DNA of 64,000 bases from Xanthobacter tagetidis (GTDB lineage: Bacteria > Pseudomonadota > Alphaproteobacteria > Rhizobiales > Xanthobacteraceae), in the NCBI RefSeq assembly GCF_003667445.1, contig NZ_RCTF01000010.1, positions 120,778-184,777 of the forward strand. The letters run 5' to 3'. Under the pieces are notes generated by a model. It was not told where the DNA came from and did not search any database. It was given only the letters and a program-made list of their open reading frames with translations. Shown here in pieces: positions 57,036 to 64,000 of this stretch; the stretch's first letter is position 1; the number at the start of each line of letters is the position of its first letter. Position numbers and translations under genes: made by a program.

Positions 57036-58016
57036 GTGCGACACGAGGACGATGCGGCGCTCGCTGCGCGCGTGGCGAACGGGGAGCGGGCCGCGCTGGC
57101 GCGCGCCATCACGCTGGTGGAATCGCGCCGGCCGGACCACCGCCAGCGCGCCGAGGCCCTGCTCCAGGGGCTGCTGCCGCGCACCGGCGGCGCGCTGCGC
57201 ATCGGCATCACCGGGGTGCCGGGCGTCGGCAAGTCGACCACCATCGACGCGCTCGGGACCTATCTGACCGGCAGGGGCCACAAGGTGGCGGTGCTTGCGG
57301 TGGACCCCTCCTCCACGCGCACCGGCGGCTCCATCCTCGGGGACAAGACGCGCATGGCGCGGCTCTCGGTCGACCCGAACGCCTTCATTCGGCCCTCGCC
57401 CTCCAGCGGCACGCTCGGCGGCATCGCCGCCAAGACGCGCGAGACCATGCTGCTGTGCGAGGCGGCCGGCTTCGACGTGGTGCTGGTGGAGACGGTGGGC
57501 GTCGGCCAGTCGGAGACCGCGGTCGCCGACCTCACGGATACCTTCCTCGTCCTGATGCTGCCGGGCGCCGGCGACGAGCTGCAGGGCATCAAGAAGGGCG
57601 TGCTCGAGCTTGCCGACATCGTCGCCGTGAACAAGGCGGACGGCGACAATATCGCCCGCGCCAGGGCCGCCGCCGGCGAATACCGCGCCGCGCTGCACCT
57701 GCTCGGCCCGCGCACCGAGCACTGGGCGCCGCCGGTGCTTATCTATTCCGCCCTGACCGGCGCCGGCATCGCCGACATCTGGGAGCAGGTGGAACTGCAC
57801 CGCAGGAAATGCGAGGCGGCCGGGGCCTTCGCCGCCACCCGCCGAACCCAGCAGGTGCGCTGGATGTGGACCCTGCTCAACGAGCGCCTCGCCGCGCGCG
57901 TCACCCACGATCCGGCGGTGAAGGCGCGCCTGCCGGAGCTGGAGCGGCAGGTGGCTGACGGCACGCTCGCCCCGGCTCTGGCGGCGGCGGAGATCGCCGG
58001 CCTGATCGGACTGTGA
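57036..58016 (+). CDS. meaB: Methylmalonyl-CoA mutase-associated GTPase MeaB
   Basis: A 326-residue G3E GTPase that protects and reloads adenosylcobalamin-dependent methylmalonyl-CoA mutase. Markers: [18 protein letters not shown] (Walker A), [45 protein letters not shown] and [10 protein letters not shown]. The GTG at 57036, with GACAGG upstream, fits the normal N-terminus better than ATG 56952, which would add 28 unrelated residues. No mutase gene is within the window. Confidence 0.92.
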   Translation: MRHEDDAALAARVANGERAALARAITLVESRRPDHRQRAEALLQGLLPRTGGALRIGITGVPGVGKSTTIDALGTYLTGRGHKVAVLAVDPSSTRTGGSILGDKTRMARLSVDPNAFIRPSPSSGTLGGIAAKTRETMLLCEAAGFDVVLVETVGVGQSETAVADLTDTFLVLMLPGAGDELQGIKKGVLELADIVAVNKADGDNIARARAAAGEYRAALHLLGPRTEHWAPPVLIYSALTGAGIADIWEQVELHRRKCEAAGAFAATRRTQQVRWMWTLLNERLAARVTHDPAVKARLPELERQVADGTLAPALAAAEIAGLIGL

Positions 58017-58023
58017 GGCGGGC

Positions 58024-58644
58024 ATGAGCCGGCCCGTCCTCCTCGTCACCGGCTTCGGCCCGTTCCCCGGCGTGCCGGCGAACCCTTCCGCCGTCCTCGC
58101 GCGCCGGCTGACGCGGCTGCGCCGGCCGGCTCTGGCGCCCTTCGAGGTGAAGCTGGCGGTGCTGCCCACGCGCTGGGACGGCCTCGACGGGCTCGGCACC
58201 CTGATCGCGCAGGAGAAACCGGCGGCGGTGCTCCTGCTGGGTGTCGCCGCGCGCCGCCGGCAGGTTTCGATCGAGGCCCGCGCGGTGAACGCCGCCCGTG
58301 CGGCGCCGGACGCCGCCAAGGCCTATCCGCCCGGCCCGCTCCTCGCGCCGGGCGAAGCGCCGGTGCGGACCGCCTCGGCGCGCCTTGCGCCGCTGCTGGC
58401 GGCGCTGGGGCGCCACGGCGTGCCGGCACACCTGTCGCGCGATGCCGGGCGCTATCTGTGCAACGCCGCCTATTTCCGGGCGCTGGGAGCCGCTGGCCGC
58501 GCGCCCGTGGTGTTCGTCCACCTGCCCGGCCGCACCGGACGCCCGATCGGCGTCGGCACCGCTTGCATGGAGCGCGCGCTCGGCGACCTGCTGGTCGCCT
58601 TCGCCGCCCAGGCCCGCGGAGGCGGCCGCCTTAGGCCTCGATGA
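58024..58644 (+). CDS. Pyroglutamyl-peptidase I (C15 family)
   Basis: A 206-residue cysteine peptidase that removes N-terminal pyroglutamate from peptides. The start LLVTGFGPFPGVPANPSAVLA, the Glu of GVAARRRQVSIEARAVN, the nucleophile in SRDAGRYLCNAAYF and the His of VFVHLPG form the catalytic triad set. It starts eight bases after meaB and probably shares its transcript. The C-terminal tail overlaps the end of the convergent GGDEF gene by 14 bases. Confidence 0.88.
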   Translation: MSRPVLLVTGFGPFPGVPANPSAVLARRLTRLRRPALAPFEVKLAVLPTRWDGLDGLGTLIAQEKPAAVLLLGVAARRRQVSIEARAVNAARAAPDAAKAYPPGPLLAPGEAPVRTASARLAPLLAALGRHGVPAHLSRDAGRYLCNAAYFRALGAAGRAPVVFVHLPGRTGRPIGVGTACMERALGDLLVAFAAQARGGGRLRPR

Positions 58645-59923
58645 GGTCGATCCGGTCGCGGCCGCCGTTCTTGGCGCGGTAGAGCATGTCGTCGGCGAGC
58701 TTCATCGCCTCCACGGTGGCGATCGCGGACGGCCGGCGCACCGCGCAGATGCCGATGCTGACGGTCAGCCGATCAAGGAGCGGATCGATGCGCGTCCAGT
58801 CCACCATGCGCAGAGAACGGCGCATGCTGCGCGCGACCGCCATCGCCTCCTCGCCGGTCGCGTTCGGCAGCAGCACGGCGAATTCCTCGCCGCCATAGCG
58901 CGCGGCGACGTCCGCCGAGGGCGTCATCGCCTCCTGAACCGCCGCCGCCACGCGGCGCAGGCATTCGTCGCCCGCGGCGTGGCCGAAGGTGTCGTTGACC
59001 GCCTTGAAGTGATCGAGGTCGATCAGCATCACCGCCACCGGCCCCCCGCCGCTGATGGATTTCGCCCAATGCTCGGTCAACGCCTGGTCGAACCGGCGAC
59101 GGTTGGCGAGGCCGGTGAGCACGTCGGTGGCGGCGATTGTGGAGAGTTCGTCCATCGCCCGCTTCAGCTCCGCCTGCTGGCGCTTGAGCACGGTGATGTC
59201 GGAATGGGTGAAGAAGCCGACGCCGCTGGCCGAGCGGCGCGCGATCACCCGCCGCCAGCGCCCGCCCGGCAGACTGATCTCGAACGGTGCGCCGGCAAAA
59301 CGCAGGTTGTCGAGCGCCGACGCCTCGGCGGCGCGGTCTTCCTGGCCGGCCTTCAGGCACGCCTCGCGCACCACCTCGGCGAAGGTCAGGCCGATGACCG
59401 AGCGTTCCTCCGGCACGTCGTAGAGCGTGCGGAACTCGTCATTGGTGGCGACGATCCGGTCCTCGCCGTCCAGCACCATGGCGCCGTCGGCGATGAAGTT
59501 GAGCAGGTCGATGGGAAAGTCCGCCCACAGCGCGCCATGCGCCGGCGCCGCCTGCTCCGGCGCGATATCCTGCCAGATGCGCACGCGGTAGCCGTCGCCG
59601 GTGGCCTGGGACGCGACGCGCAGGCGCCGGCCGAGATGGCTGAACACGAACGGGCGCGTCTGGGTCCGGTGGCGCTCGATGCCTTCCGCGATATAGCGCT
59701 CGATATTGGCCAGTTCCCCGGGGGAAAGCCGCCCGCGATAGAAGCGCAGGAGATTGTCGCGATAGGGCTCGCCCGGATGGACATGGCCCGCATGCTCGGG
59801 AAAGAAGCGCAGGAATGCGTCGTTCCAGAGAACCGTCCTGTCGTCCGGGTCGAACAGGCACACCGCCACGTCCAGGGTGTCCAGGACATCACCGAAGAAC
59901 GCGTAGGTTTCAAGCTTCGGCAC
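58631..59923 (-). CDS. PAS-domain GGDEF diguanylate cyclase
   Basis: A 430-residue cytoplasmic cyclase. The N-terminal half carries two PAS-like modules (DVLDTLDVAVCLFDPDDRTV, and FIADGAMVLDGEDRIVATND). The second half is GGDEF: AATDVLTGLANRRRFDQAL, LIDLDHFKAVNDTFGHAAGD, ARYGGEEFAVLLPN. GGEEF is an active-site variant, so cyclic di-GMP synthesis is expected. GTG 59923 is used because a GAGGGGG run lies upstream. A 26-bp perfect palindrome lies 25 bases upstream. Confidence 0.88.
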   Translation of the reverse strand: MPKLETYAFFGDVLDTLDVAVCLFDPDDRTVLWNDAFLRFFPEHAGHVHPGEPYRDNLLRFYRGRLSPGELANIERYIAEGIERHRTQTRPFVFSHLGRRLRVASQATGDGYRVRIWQDIAPEQAAPAHGALWADFPIDLLNFIADGAMVLDGEDRIVATNDEFRTLYDVPEERSVIGLTFAEVVREACLKAGQEDRAAEASALDNLRFAGAPFEISLPGGRWRRVIARRSASGVGFFTHSDITVLKRQQAELKRAMDELSTIAATDVLTGLANRRRFDQALTEHWAKSISGGGPVAVMLIDLDHFKAVNDTFGHAAGDECLRRVAAAVQEAMTPSADVAARYGGEEFAVLLPNATGEEAMAVARSMRRSLRMVDWTRIDPLLDRLTVSIGICAVRRPSAIATVEAMKLADDMLYRAKNGGRDRIDLIEA

Positions 59924-59947
59924 AATGCCCCCTCGGCCACCCGGGCC

Positions 59948-59973
59948 GCATGATTGCGCGCGCGCAATCATGC
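59948..59973. promoter_or_regulatory. 26-bp perfect palindrome upstream of the GGDEF gene
   Basis: Half-site GCATGATTGCGCG is followed directly by its exact complement. It sits in the divergent region between the diguanylate cyclase and TSUP genes, close to the cyclase start. It could be a dimer operator or, if transcribed, a leader hairpin covering the ribosome-binding region. An AT-rich patch at 60056-60080 may hold the TSUP promoter. Confidence 0.5.
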
Positions 59974-60183
59974 AACAAGCCATCTTCCTCCGCGGGGGCA
60001 CGCTGTCCACCGCCAAGGCACAGCGGGCGCCATGCCGGCGCGCTGAAAGTAAACCCATTGATTTGATTAAATAAATTATTTCTGGCGTGGGGCGGAAGGG
60101 CCTTCAAATGCCCGCCGCGATGCCGTAAAGCGCGTCTCATCCTCTGCGCCATCGGCCCGCCGCTCCGTCATCAGGACCCCTCC

Positions 60184-61110
60184 GTGACGATCTACCTGCC
60201 CATCGCCGAGCTGCCGGTTGCCATTTTCACCATATTCGCCATGGGTTTGGCCGTTGGTTTCATCTCCGGGATGTTCGGGGTGGGCGGCGGGTTCCTGATG
60301 ACTCCCCTGCTCATCTTCACCGGCGTACCGCCCGCCGTGGCGGTGGCAAGCGTGTCGCCCTACATGGCGGCCTCGTCCTTCTCCGGCGCACTCTCCTACC
60401 TGCGCAAGGGCATGGTCGACCTGACGCTGTCGGGAGTGCTGCTCTCGGGCGGGCTCGTGGGCACGACGGCGGGCGTGGCGCTGTTCGCCTTCCTGCGCCG
60501 CATCGGCCAGGTGGATCTCGCCATCGCCCTGTCCTACACCGCGCTGCTCGGCGCCATCGGCGCGATGATGCTGACCGAGAGCGTGCGCGCCATCGCCCGG
60601 ACCCGGCGCGGCGGGCAGCCCCAGGTGCGGCGCCCGGGCACCCATTCCTGGTTCATGCGGCTGCCGCTGAAGATGCGCTTCCGGCGCTCGCGCATCTATG
60701 TCTCGGCGATCCCCGTGGTGGTGCTCGGCTTCGTCATCGGCCTCCTGGGCGCGGTGCTGGGCGTCGGCGGCGGCTTCATCCTGGTGCCGGCGCTGATCTA
60801 CATGCTGCGCGTGCCGACCCAGACCTCGGTGGGCACCTCGCTGGTGCTCACGCTCGTCACCATGACGGCGGCCACCGTGCTGCACGCGCAGGCGAACGGC
60901 ACGGTGGATGCGGTGCTCGCCTTGGTGCTGATGATCGGCGGCACGGTGGGCGCCCAGTTCGGCGCCCGCGCCGGCCAGACCATGCGGCCGGAATATCTGC
61001 GGCTGCTGCTCGGGCTCCTGGTGCTCTCGGTGGCGATCCGCGTCGCCGCCGATCTGGTGCGCCCGCCCGCGGACGCCTTCATCGTCGCGCCGGTGGAGGG
61101 ACCGCCATGA
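60184..61110 (+). CDS. TSUP family (TauE/SafE) sulfite/anion exporter-type membrane protein
   Basis: A 308-residue permease with about eight spans. Twin TSUP motifs are GMFGVGGGFLMTPLL near residue 30 and AVLGVGGGFILVPALIYM near residue 198. The family exports sulfite, sulfoacetate and related anions. Start is GTG 60184. Its stop overlaps the next gene's ATG (ATGA), and the TIGR02186 partner is typical. A role in removing sulfite made by the SuyAB locus 50 kb away is possible but not shown. Confidence 0.88.
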   Translation: MTIYLPIAELPVAIFTIFAMGLAVGFISGMFGVGGGFLMTPLLIFTGVPPAVAVASVSPYMAASSFSGALSYLRKGMVDLTLSGVLLSGGLVGTTAGVALFAFLRRIGQVDLAIALSYTALLGAIGAMMLTESVRAIARTRRGGQPQVRRPGTHSWFMRLPLKMRFRRSRIYVSAIPVVVLGFVIGLLGAVLGVGGGFILVPALIYMLRVPTQTSVGTSLVLTLVTMTAATVLHAQANGTVDAVLALVLMIGGTVGAQFGARAGQTMRPEYLRLLLGLLVLSVAIRVAADLVRPPADAFIVAPVEGPP

Positions 61111-61901
61111 GCGGCCCCCGCAGCCGCGCCGGACGCCGGCTCGCCGCGGCGCTCCTCTGCGTCCTTGCCGGCGCAGCCGCATCGGGTGCGGCACGCGCCG
61201 AGAGCGTCGTGCTGTCGATCTCCCAGGGCGAGGTGCTGATCACCTCCAGCTTCGCGGGCGCCGACCTCGCCATCTTCGGCGTCGCCGAGGCGAAGGGCGC
61301 CGGAACCCCGCCACCCGACGTGGTGATCACCGTGCGCGGGCCCACGCAGACCTTCCTCACCTGGCGCAAGTCGCAGGTGATCGGGCTGTGGATGAACACC
61401 GACAGCCGCGCCTTCCTCGACGTTCCGGGGTTCCTGAGCGTCATGTCGAGCCGGCCGGCGCCGACGTTCGCCGCGCCCGAAGTGCTGCGTGCCGAACAGA
61501 TCGGCCTCGACCGCTTCCTGCTGGTCCAGCGGGTGGGACCCGACTTCGCGGACGTGGTGGCCTCGGACCCGTTCCGCACCGCCTTCCTGCGCATCCAGGC
61601 CGCACACGCGCTCTACCAGGAAGACCCGGGGGGCGTCGTGCTGCTCGCCCCGAACGTGTTCCAGGCGCAGCTCCGGCTGCCCGGCCACGCGCCCATCGGC
61701 CGCTACGAGGTGCATGTGAAGGTGCTTCGCGACGGCCGCGTGACCGGCGAGGCGCGCACGCACTTCGAGGTCGCCCGTTCAGGATTCGAGCAGAGTATTG
61801 CGTCTTTCGCCCATACCAACGGTATTCTTTATGGTATTTCCGTCGCGCTCGGCAGTCTCATCGTGGGTTTTCTGGCAAACCTGCTGTTCCGGAAGGAATG
61901 A
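61107..61901 (+). CDS. TIGR02186 family exported/membrane-anchored protein
   Basis: A 264-residue protein that regularly follows TSUP permeases in alphaproteobacteria. A signal peptide ends near GAARAESV; the family opening SISQGEVLITSSFAGADLAIFG and the FLTWRKSQVIGLWMNTDS, SVMSSRP and GVVLLAPNVFQAQLRLP segments follow. One C-terminal span (LYGISVALGSLIVGFLANLLF) anchors it, so it should face the periplasm beside the permease. Four-base overlap with the TSUP gene. Function unknown. Confidence 0.9.
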   Translation: MSGPRSRAGRRLAAALLCVLAGAAASGAARAESVVLSISQGEVLITSSFAGADLAIFGVAEAKGAGTPPPDVVITVRGPTQTFLTWRKSQVIGLWMNTDSRAFLDVPGFLSVMSSRPAPTFAAPEVLRAEQIGLDRFLLVQRVGPDFADVVASDPFRTAFLRIQAAHALYQEDPGGVVLLAPNVFQAQLRLPGHAPIGRYEVHVKVLRDGRVTGEARTHFEVARSGFEQSIASFAHTNGILYGISVALGSLIVGFLANLLFRKE

Positions 61902-62423
61902 GCGCCAGCGGCTCTACGAGGACAGCCACGCTCTCGATCAGCGGCTCCGGCGGGTTGCACGGGGGCACAGACCATTCAGTTACCAGTGGTTGAATTTGTT
62001 GGCGATGATCGACATTTTTCGCTTGAAGTCGCATCACGAACTCGTCACAGAAGACGCGAGGGCCCGCCGCGTGGCCAATTTCCTTCGGGTGCCAAGCCCT
62101 GACCGGCGCCCGTAGGGACGGGACGGTGCCTCGCGGCATCGTCCCGGCTCCCTTCCCGAGCCCCGGACCGGCACCCGCGCCTGCTTCCCATATGCTCTTT
62201 CGCACCCGCTGCGGCGCGACCCCTTCCGCCCGGCAGTCCGCATCGCGCGCATCCGAACGCATGGCCTTGCGGCAGCGATTGGGGCATATGTCTTCCCCAA
62301 GGCCCGCGCCGCGACGAGATCGGGCGGCCGGCCGATCTGCTCCGGCACGGCGCCAGCGAAGGGCGCGCGCATCGTCCCTTGGTGCACCATGCCGGATCGC
62401 AGGGGCAGCACAGGGAGGCGCAG
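61902..62423. other. Long intergenic region, no gene seen
   Basis: These 522 bases have no supported ORF. An AT-richer stretch (61975-62045) is followed by an 11-bp imperfect hairpin at 62120-62145 (GGGACGGTGCC / GGCATCGTCCC) with no T-run. It may hold a degraded gene or a regulatory leader for the crotonase-family gene. Confidence 0.4.
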
Positions 62424-63206
62424 TTGGCGGGGACCATCGCAATTTCGGTCGAAGGCGGCATCGCCCGGCTCGTCCTGTCCAATCCCGAGCGGCGCAACGC
62501 CGTTTCCAGCGGCATGTGGCGGGCGCTGAGCGCATTCGCCGCCGAGGCCGGGGGGCGGGCCGATATCCGCGTCGCGATGCTGCGCGGCGAGGGCGATCTC
62601 GCCTTTTCCGGCGGCGCCGACATCTCGGATTTCGACACGGCGCGCCCGGATGCGGCCGGCGCGCAGAGCTATGACGACATCGTGGAGACCGCTTGCTCGG
62701 CGATCGAAGGCCTGCCTTTCCCCACGCTCGCGCTGGTTCGCGGCGCCTGCGTCGGGGCGGGTGCCGCGCTCGCGGCGAGCTGCGACTTGAGGATCGCCGC
62801 GGACGACGCCTTCTTCGCCATTCCCGCCGCCCGCCTCGGGCTCGGCTATGATCCGCGGGGCTTCGCCCGGTTGGCGCGCGTGTTCGGCGGCCAAAGCGTG
62901 CGCGCGATGTTCTACACGGCCGAGCGCATGGGTGCGGCCCGGGCCGAGGCCGTCGGCGCCGTGGACAGGTGCCTGCCGGGCGCCGAGGCGGAAGCGGAGG
63001 CCCAGCGCATGGCCCAGCGCATGGCGGAGAACGCGCCCCTAACGCTGCGCGCCGCCAAGCTCTCGATCCGCGCCACCGAGGGCGCCCCGCACCAGGTGCT
63101 GGCGGAGGCGCGCCGCGCCGCCGCCCTCGCCAATGCCAGCGCGGACTATCGGGAAGGCCGTCTCGCCTTCGCCGAGAAACGCGCGCCCCGCTTCACCGGC
63201 GCCTGA
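62424..63206 (+). CDS. Enoyl-CoA hydratase/isomerase (crotonase) family protein
   Basis: A 260-residue crotonase-fold protein. The oxyanion-hole and CoA segments ILVLSNPERRNAVSS-type (here RLVLSNPERRNAVSS), AFSGGADISDF and LVRGACVGAGAALAASCDLRIA are kept. The two catalytic glutamates of true hydratases (in PEI and AxEM contexts) are replaced: the region reads FAIPAARLGLGYDP, then VRAMFYTAERM. It probably catalyses another crotonase reaction or binds CoA esters. A TTG start at 62424 is chosen for the GGGAGG five bases upstream; GTG 62379 is the alternative. Confidence 0.82.
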   Translation: MAGTIAISVEGGIARLVLSNPERRNAVSSGMWRALSAFAAEAGGRADIRVAMLRGEGDLAFSGGADISDFDTARPDAAGAQSYDDIVETACSAIEGLPFPTLALVRGACVGAGAALAASCDLRIAADDAFFAIPAARLGLGYDPRGFARLARVFGGQSVRAMFYTAERMGAARAEAVGAVDRCLPGAEAEAEAQRMAQRMAENAPLTLRAAKLSIRATEGAPHQVLAEARRAAALANASADYREGRLAFAEKRAPRFTGA

Positions 63207-63233
63207 GCCGGCGCCGCGCGCCGCCGCCCCGCC

Positions 63234-64000
63234 TCAGCGGGCGGCGGCAGCCTTCAGGCGCTTGTTGCAGGCGCTCCAGTATTGCGGCCAGGTCTGGCCG
63301 TCCGGAATCTTGCCCGCCTCCTTCTGGGTGCGCCACTGCGCGCCGCATTCCTTCATGCGCTCGCGCGCGGCGAGCTGGCCCGGCGTCGGCTCGCGCACGC
63401 CCTCGCCGGTGTCCTCGTCGTCGTCCACCGCGGCGGGGGTGGCGGCTGGCTTGGTGCCGGGCTTGGCGGCGGCCGGAGAGGCTGGAGCCGCAGAGACGGG
63501 CTTGGCGGCAGCGGGTGCGCCCGGCTTCGCGGCGGCGGGAGCGGCGGCCGGCGAGGCAGCGGCGGGCGTGCCTGCGGCAAGCCGCGCGGCACAGTCGCTG
63601 TAGAATTTCGGCCAGGTGGCGCCGGCCGGCAGCTTGCCGGAGGCCTTCGCCTGCTTCCATTCCTCGGCGCACAGCGTCTGGCTGCTATAGCCGGCGCTTG
63701 CTGCCGGAGCCGCTGCCGGCTTGGCCACGGCAGCCGGGGCGGCGGCGGGCGGCGCGGCAGCCCCTGCGGGCGTCGCGGTGGGTGTCGCAGCGGACAGGCG
63801 TGCGGCGCACTCGCTGTAGTATTTGGGCCAGGTGGCGCCGGCCGGCAGCTTGCCGGCCGCCTTCGCGCTCTTCCACTCCTCGGCGCACAGCGTCTGGCTG
63901 GAGGGCGCTCCGCCCGCGGCAGGCTTCGCGGCCGTCGACGCAGGCGCGGCGGCCGGCTTGGCTGCGGGCGCAGCGGCGGGGGCCGGCGCCGGAGCGGATG
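63234..64000 (-). CDS. Tandem Trp/Cys-repeat protein, partial (5' end beyond window)
   Basis: The frame stays open to the right edge, so the N-terminus is missing. Three repeats of about 35 residues are joined by Ala/Pro-rich linkers. Repeat 1 (from about 63900 down) and repeat 2 (from about 63690) are almost identical: SSQTLCAEEWKxAKAxGKLP followed by AGATWPKxYSxCAARL. Repeat 3 (RMKECGAQWRTQKEAGKIPD, then GQTWPQYWSACNKRL) is diverged. Each repeat has two Cys and two Trp, which suggests a disulfide-stabilised helical module in an exported protein. I do not recognise a named family. The internal ATG at 63728 is not the true start. Confidence 0.78.
   Translation of the reverse strand, partial: SAPAPAPAAAPAAKPAAAPASTAAKPAAGGAPSSQTLCAEEWKSAKAAGKLPAGATWPKYYSECAARLSAATPTATPAGAAAPPAAAPAAVAKPAAAPAASAGYSSQTLCAEEWKQAKASGKLPAGATWPKFYSDCAARLAAGTPAAASPAAAPAAAKPGAPAAAKPVSAAPASPAAAKPGTKPAATPAAVDDDEDTGEGVREPTPGQLAARERMKECGAQWRTQKEAGKIPDGQTWPQYWSACNKRLKAAAAR

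Overview
The window is GC-rich, densely packed bacterial chromosome from an alphaproteobacterium, probably Hyphomicrobiales and possibly Xanthobacteraceae. The call rests on overall gene content and on families common in that order: an oxalate/formate module, an MsrP-type reductase, RES/Xre toxin-antitoxin, TIGR02186 next to a TSUP permease, and an HrcA-type CIRCE groESL operon. I see no rRNA, tRNA, CRISPR array or insertion sequence. Genus-level placement is inference.

Layout. 0-8 kb: the end of msrP, then a sulfolactate catabolic locus. It has a Bug-type binding protein (slcH-like), sulfolactate sulfo-lyase suyAB, the dehydrogenase pair slcC-comC that together racemise sulfolactate, and a GntR/UTRA regulator (suyR-like). 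A RES/Xre toxin-antitoxin module splits it. An AT-rich palindrome is shared by both divergent promoter regions. 8-15 kb: cutA, an inositol monophosphatase, a SEL1-repeat protein, a ThiE-like protein and the zwf-pgl-pgi operon of the oxidative pentose phosphate/Entner-Doudoroff entry. 15-22 kb: an oxalate island with a small membrane protein, two OxlT-type MFS antiporters, formyl-CoA:oxalate CoA-transferase, a CBS-pair protein and an FCD-type GntR regulator. The exact motif GTAT-N5-ATAC, or near matches, lies upstream of four of these transcription units and suggests one regulon.

22-36 kb: miscellaneous single genes and pairs. They include an FkbM methyltransferase, an alpha/beta-hydrolase-fold protein without its nucleophile overlapping a phosphoribosyltransferase, a DUF1269 protein, an ABC exporter, a Tim44-like protein, an MBL-fold hydrolase with an unknown exported partner, an acyl-CoA dehydrogenase, tsaC, a GNAT protein and an HDAC-family deacetylase. 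36-43.5 kb: AIM24, an ArsR/double-SRPBCC operon, a two-DTG aspartic protease, a SABATH-type carboxyl methyltransferase, and a TakP-like TRAP transporter operon behind a good sigma-54 promoter.

43.5-45 kb: one conspicuously AT-rich gene for an OLD-like ATPase with a C-terminal TOPRIM-like domain. It is clearly foreign in composition and is the best candidate for a defence gene. 45-64 kb: two diguanylate cyclases, groESL with a CIRCE element and a fourfold 74-bp tandem repeat made from the 3' end of groEL plus its hairpin, a lipoprotein, a TonB-dependent receptor, glutaminase, lepA, folP-folK, csbD, meaB, pyroglutamyl peptidase, TSUP-TIGR02186, a crotonase-family protein, and a partial gene for a tandem Trp/Cys-repeat protein. 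Several families of GC-rich intergenic palindromic repeats are scattered through the window.
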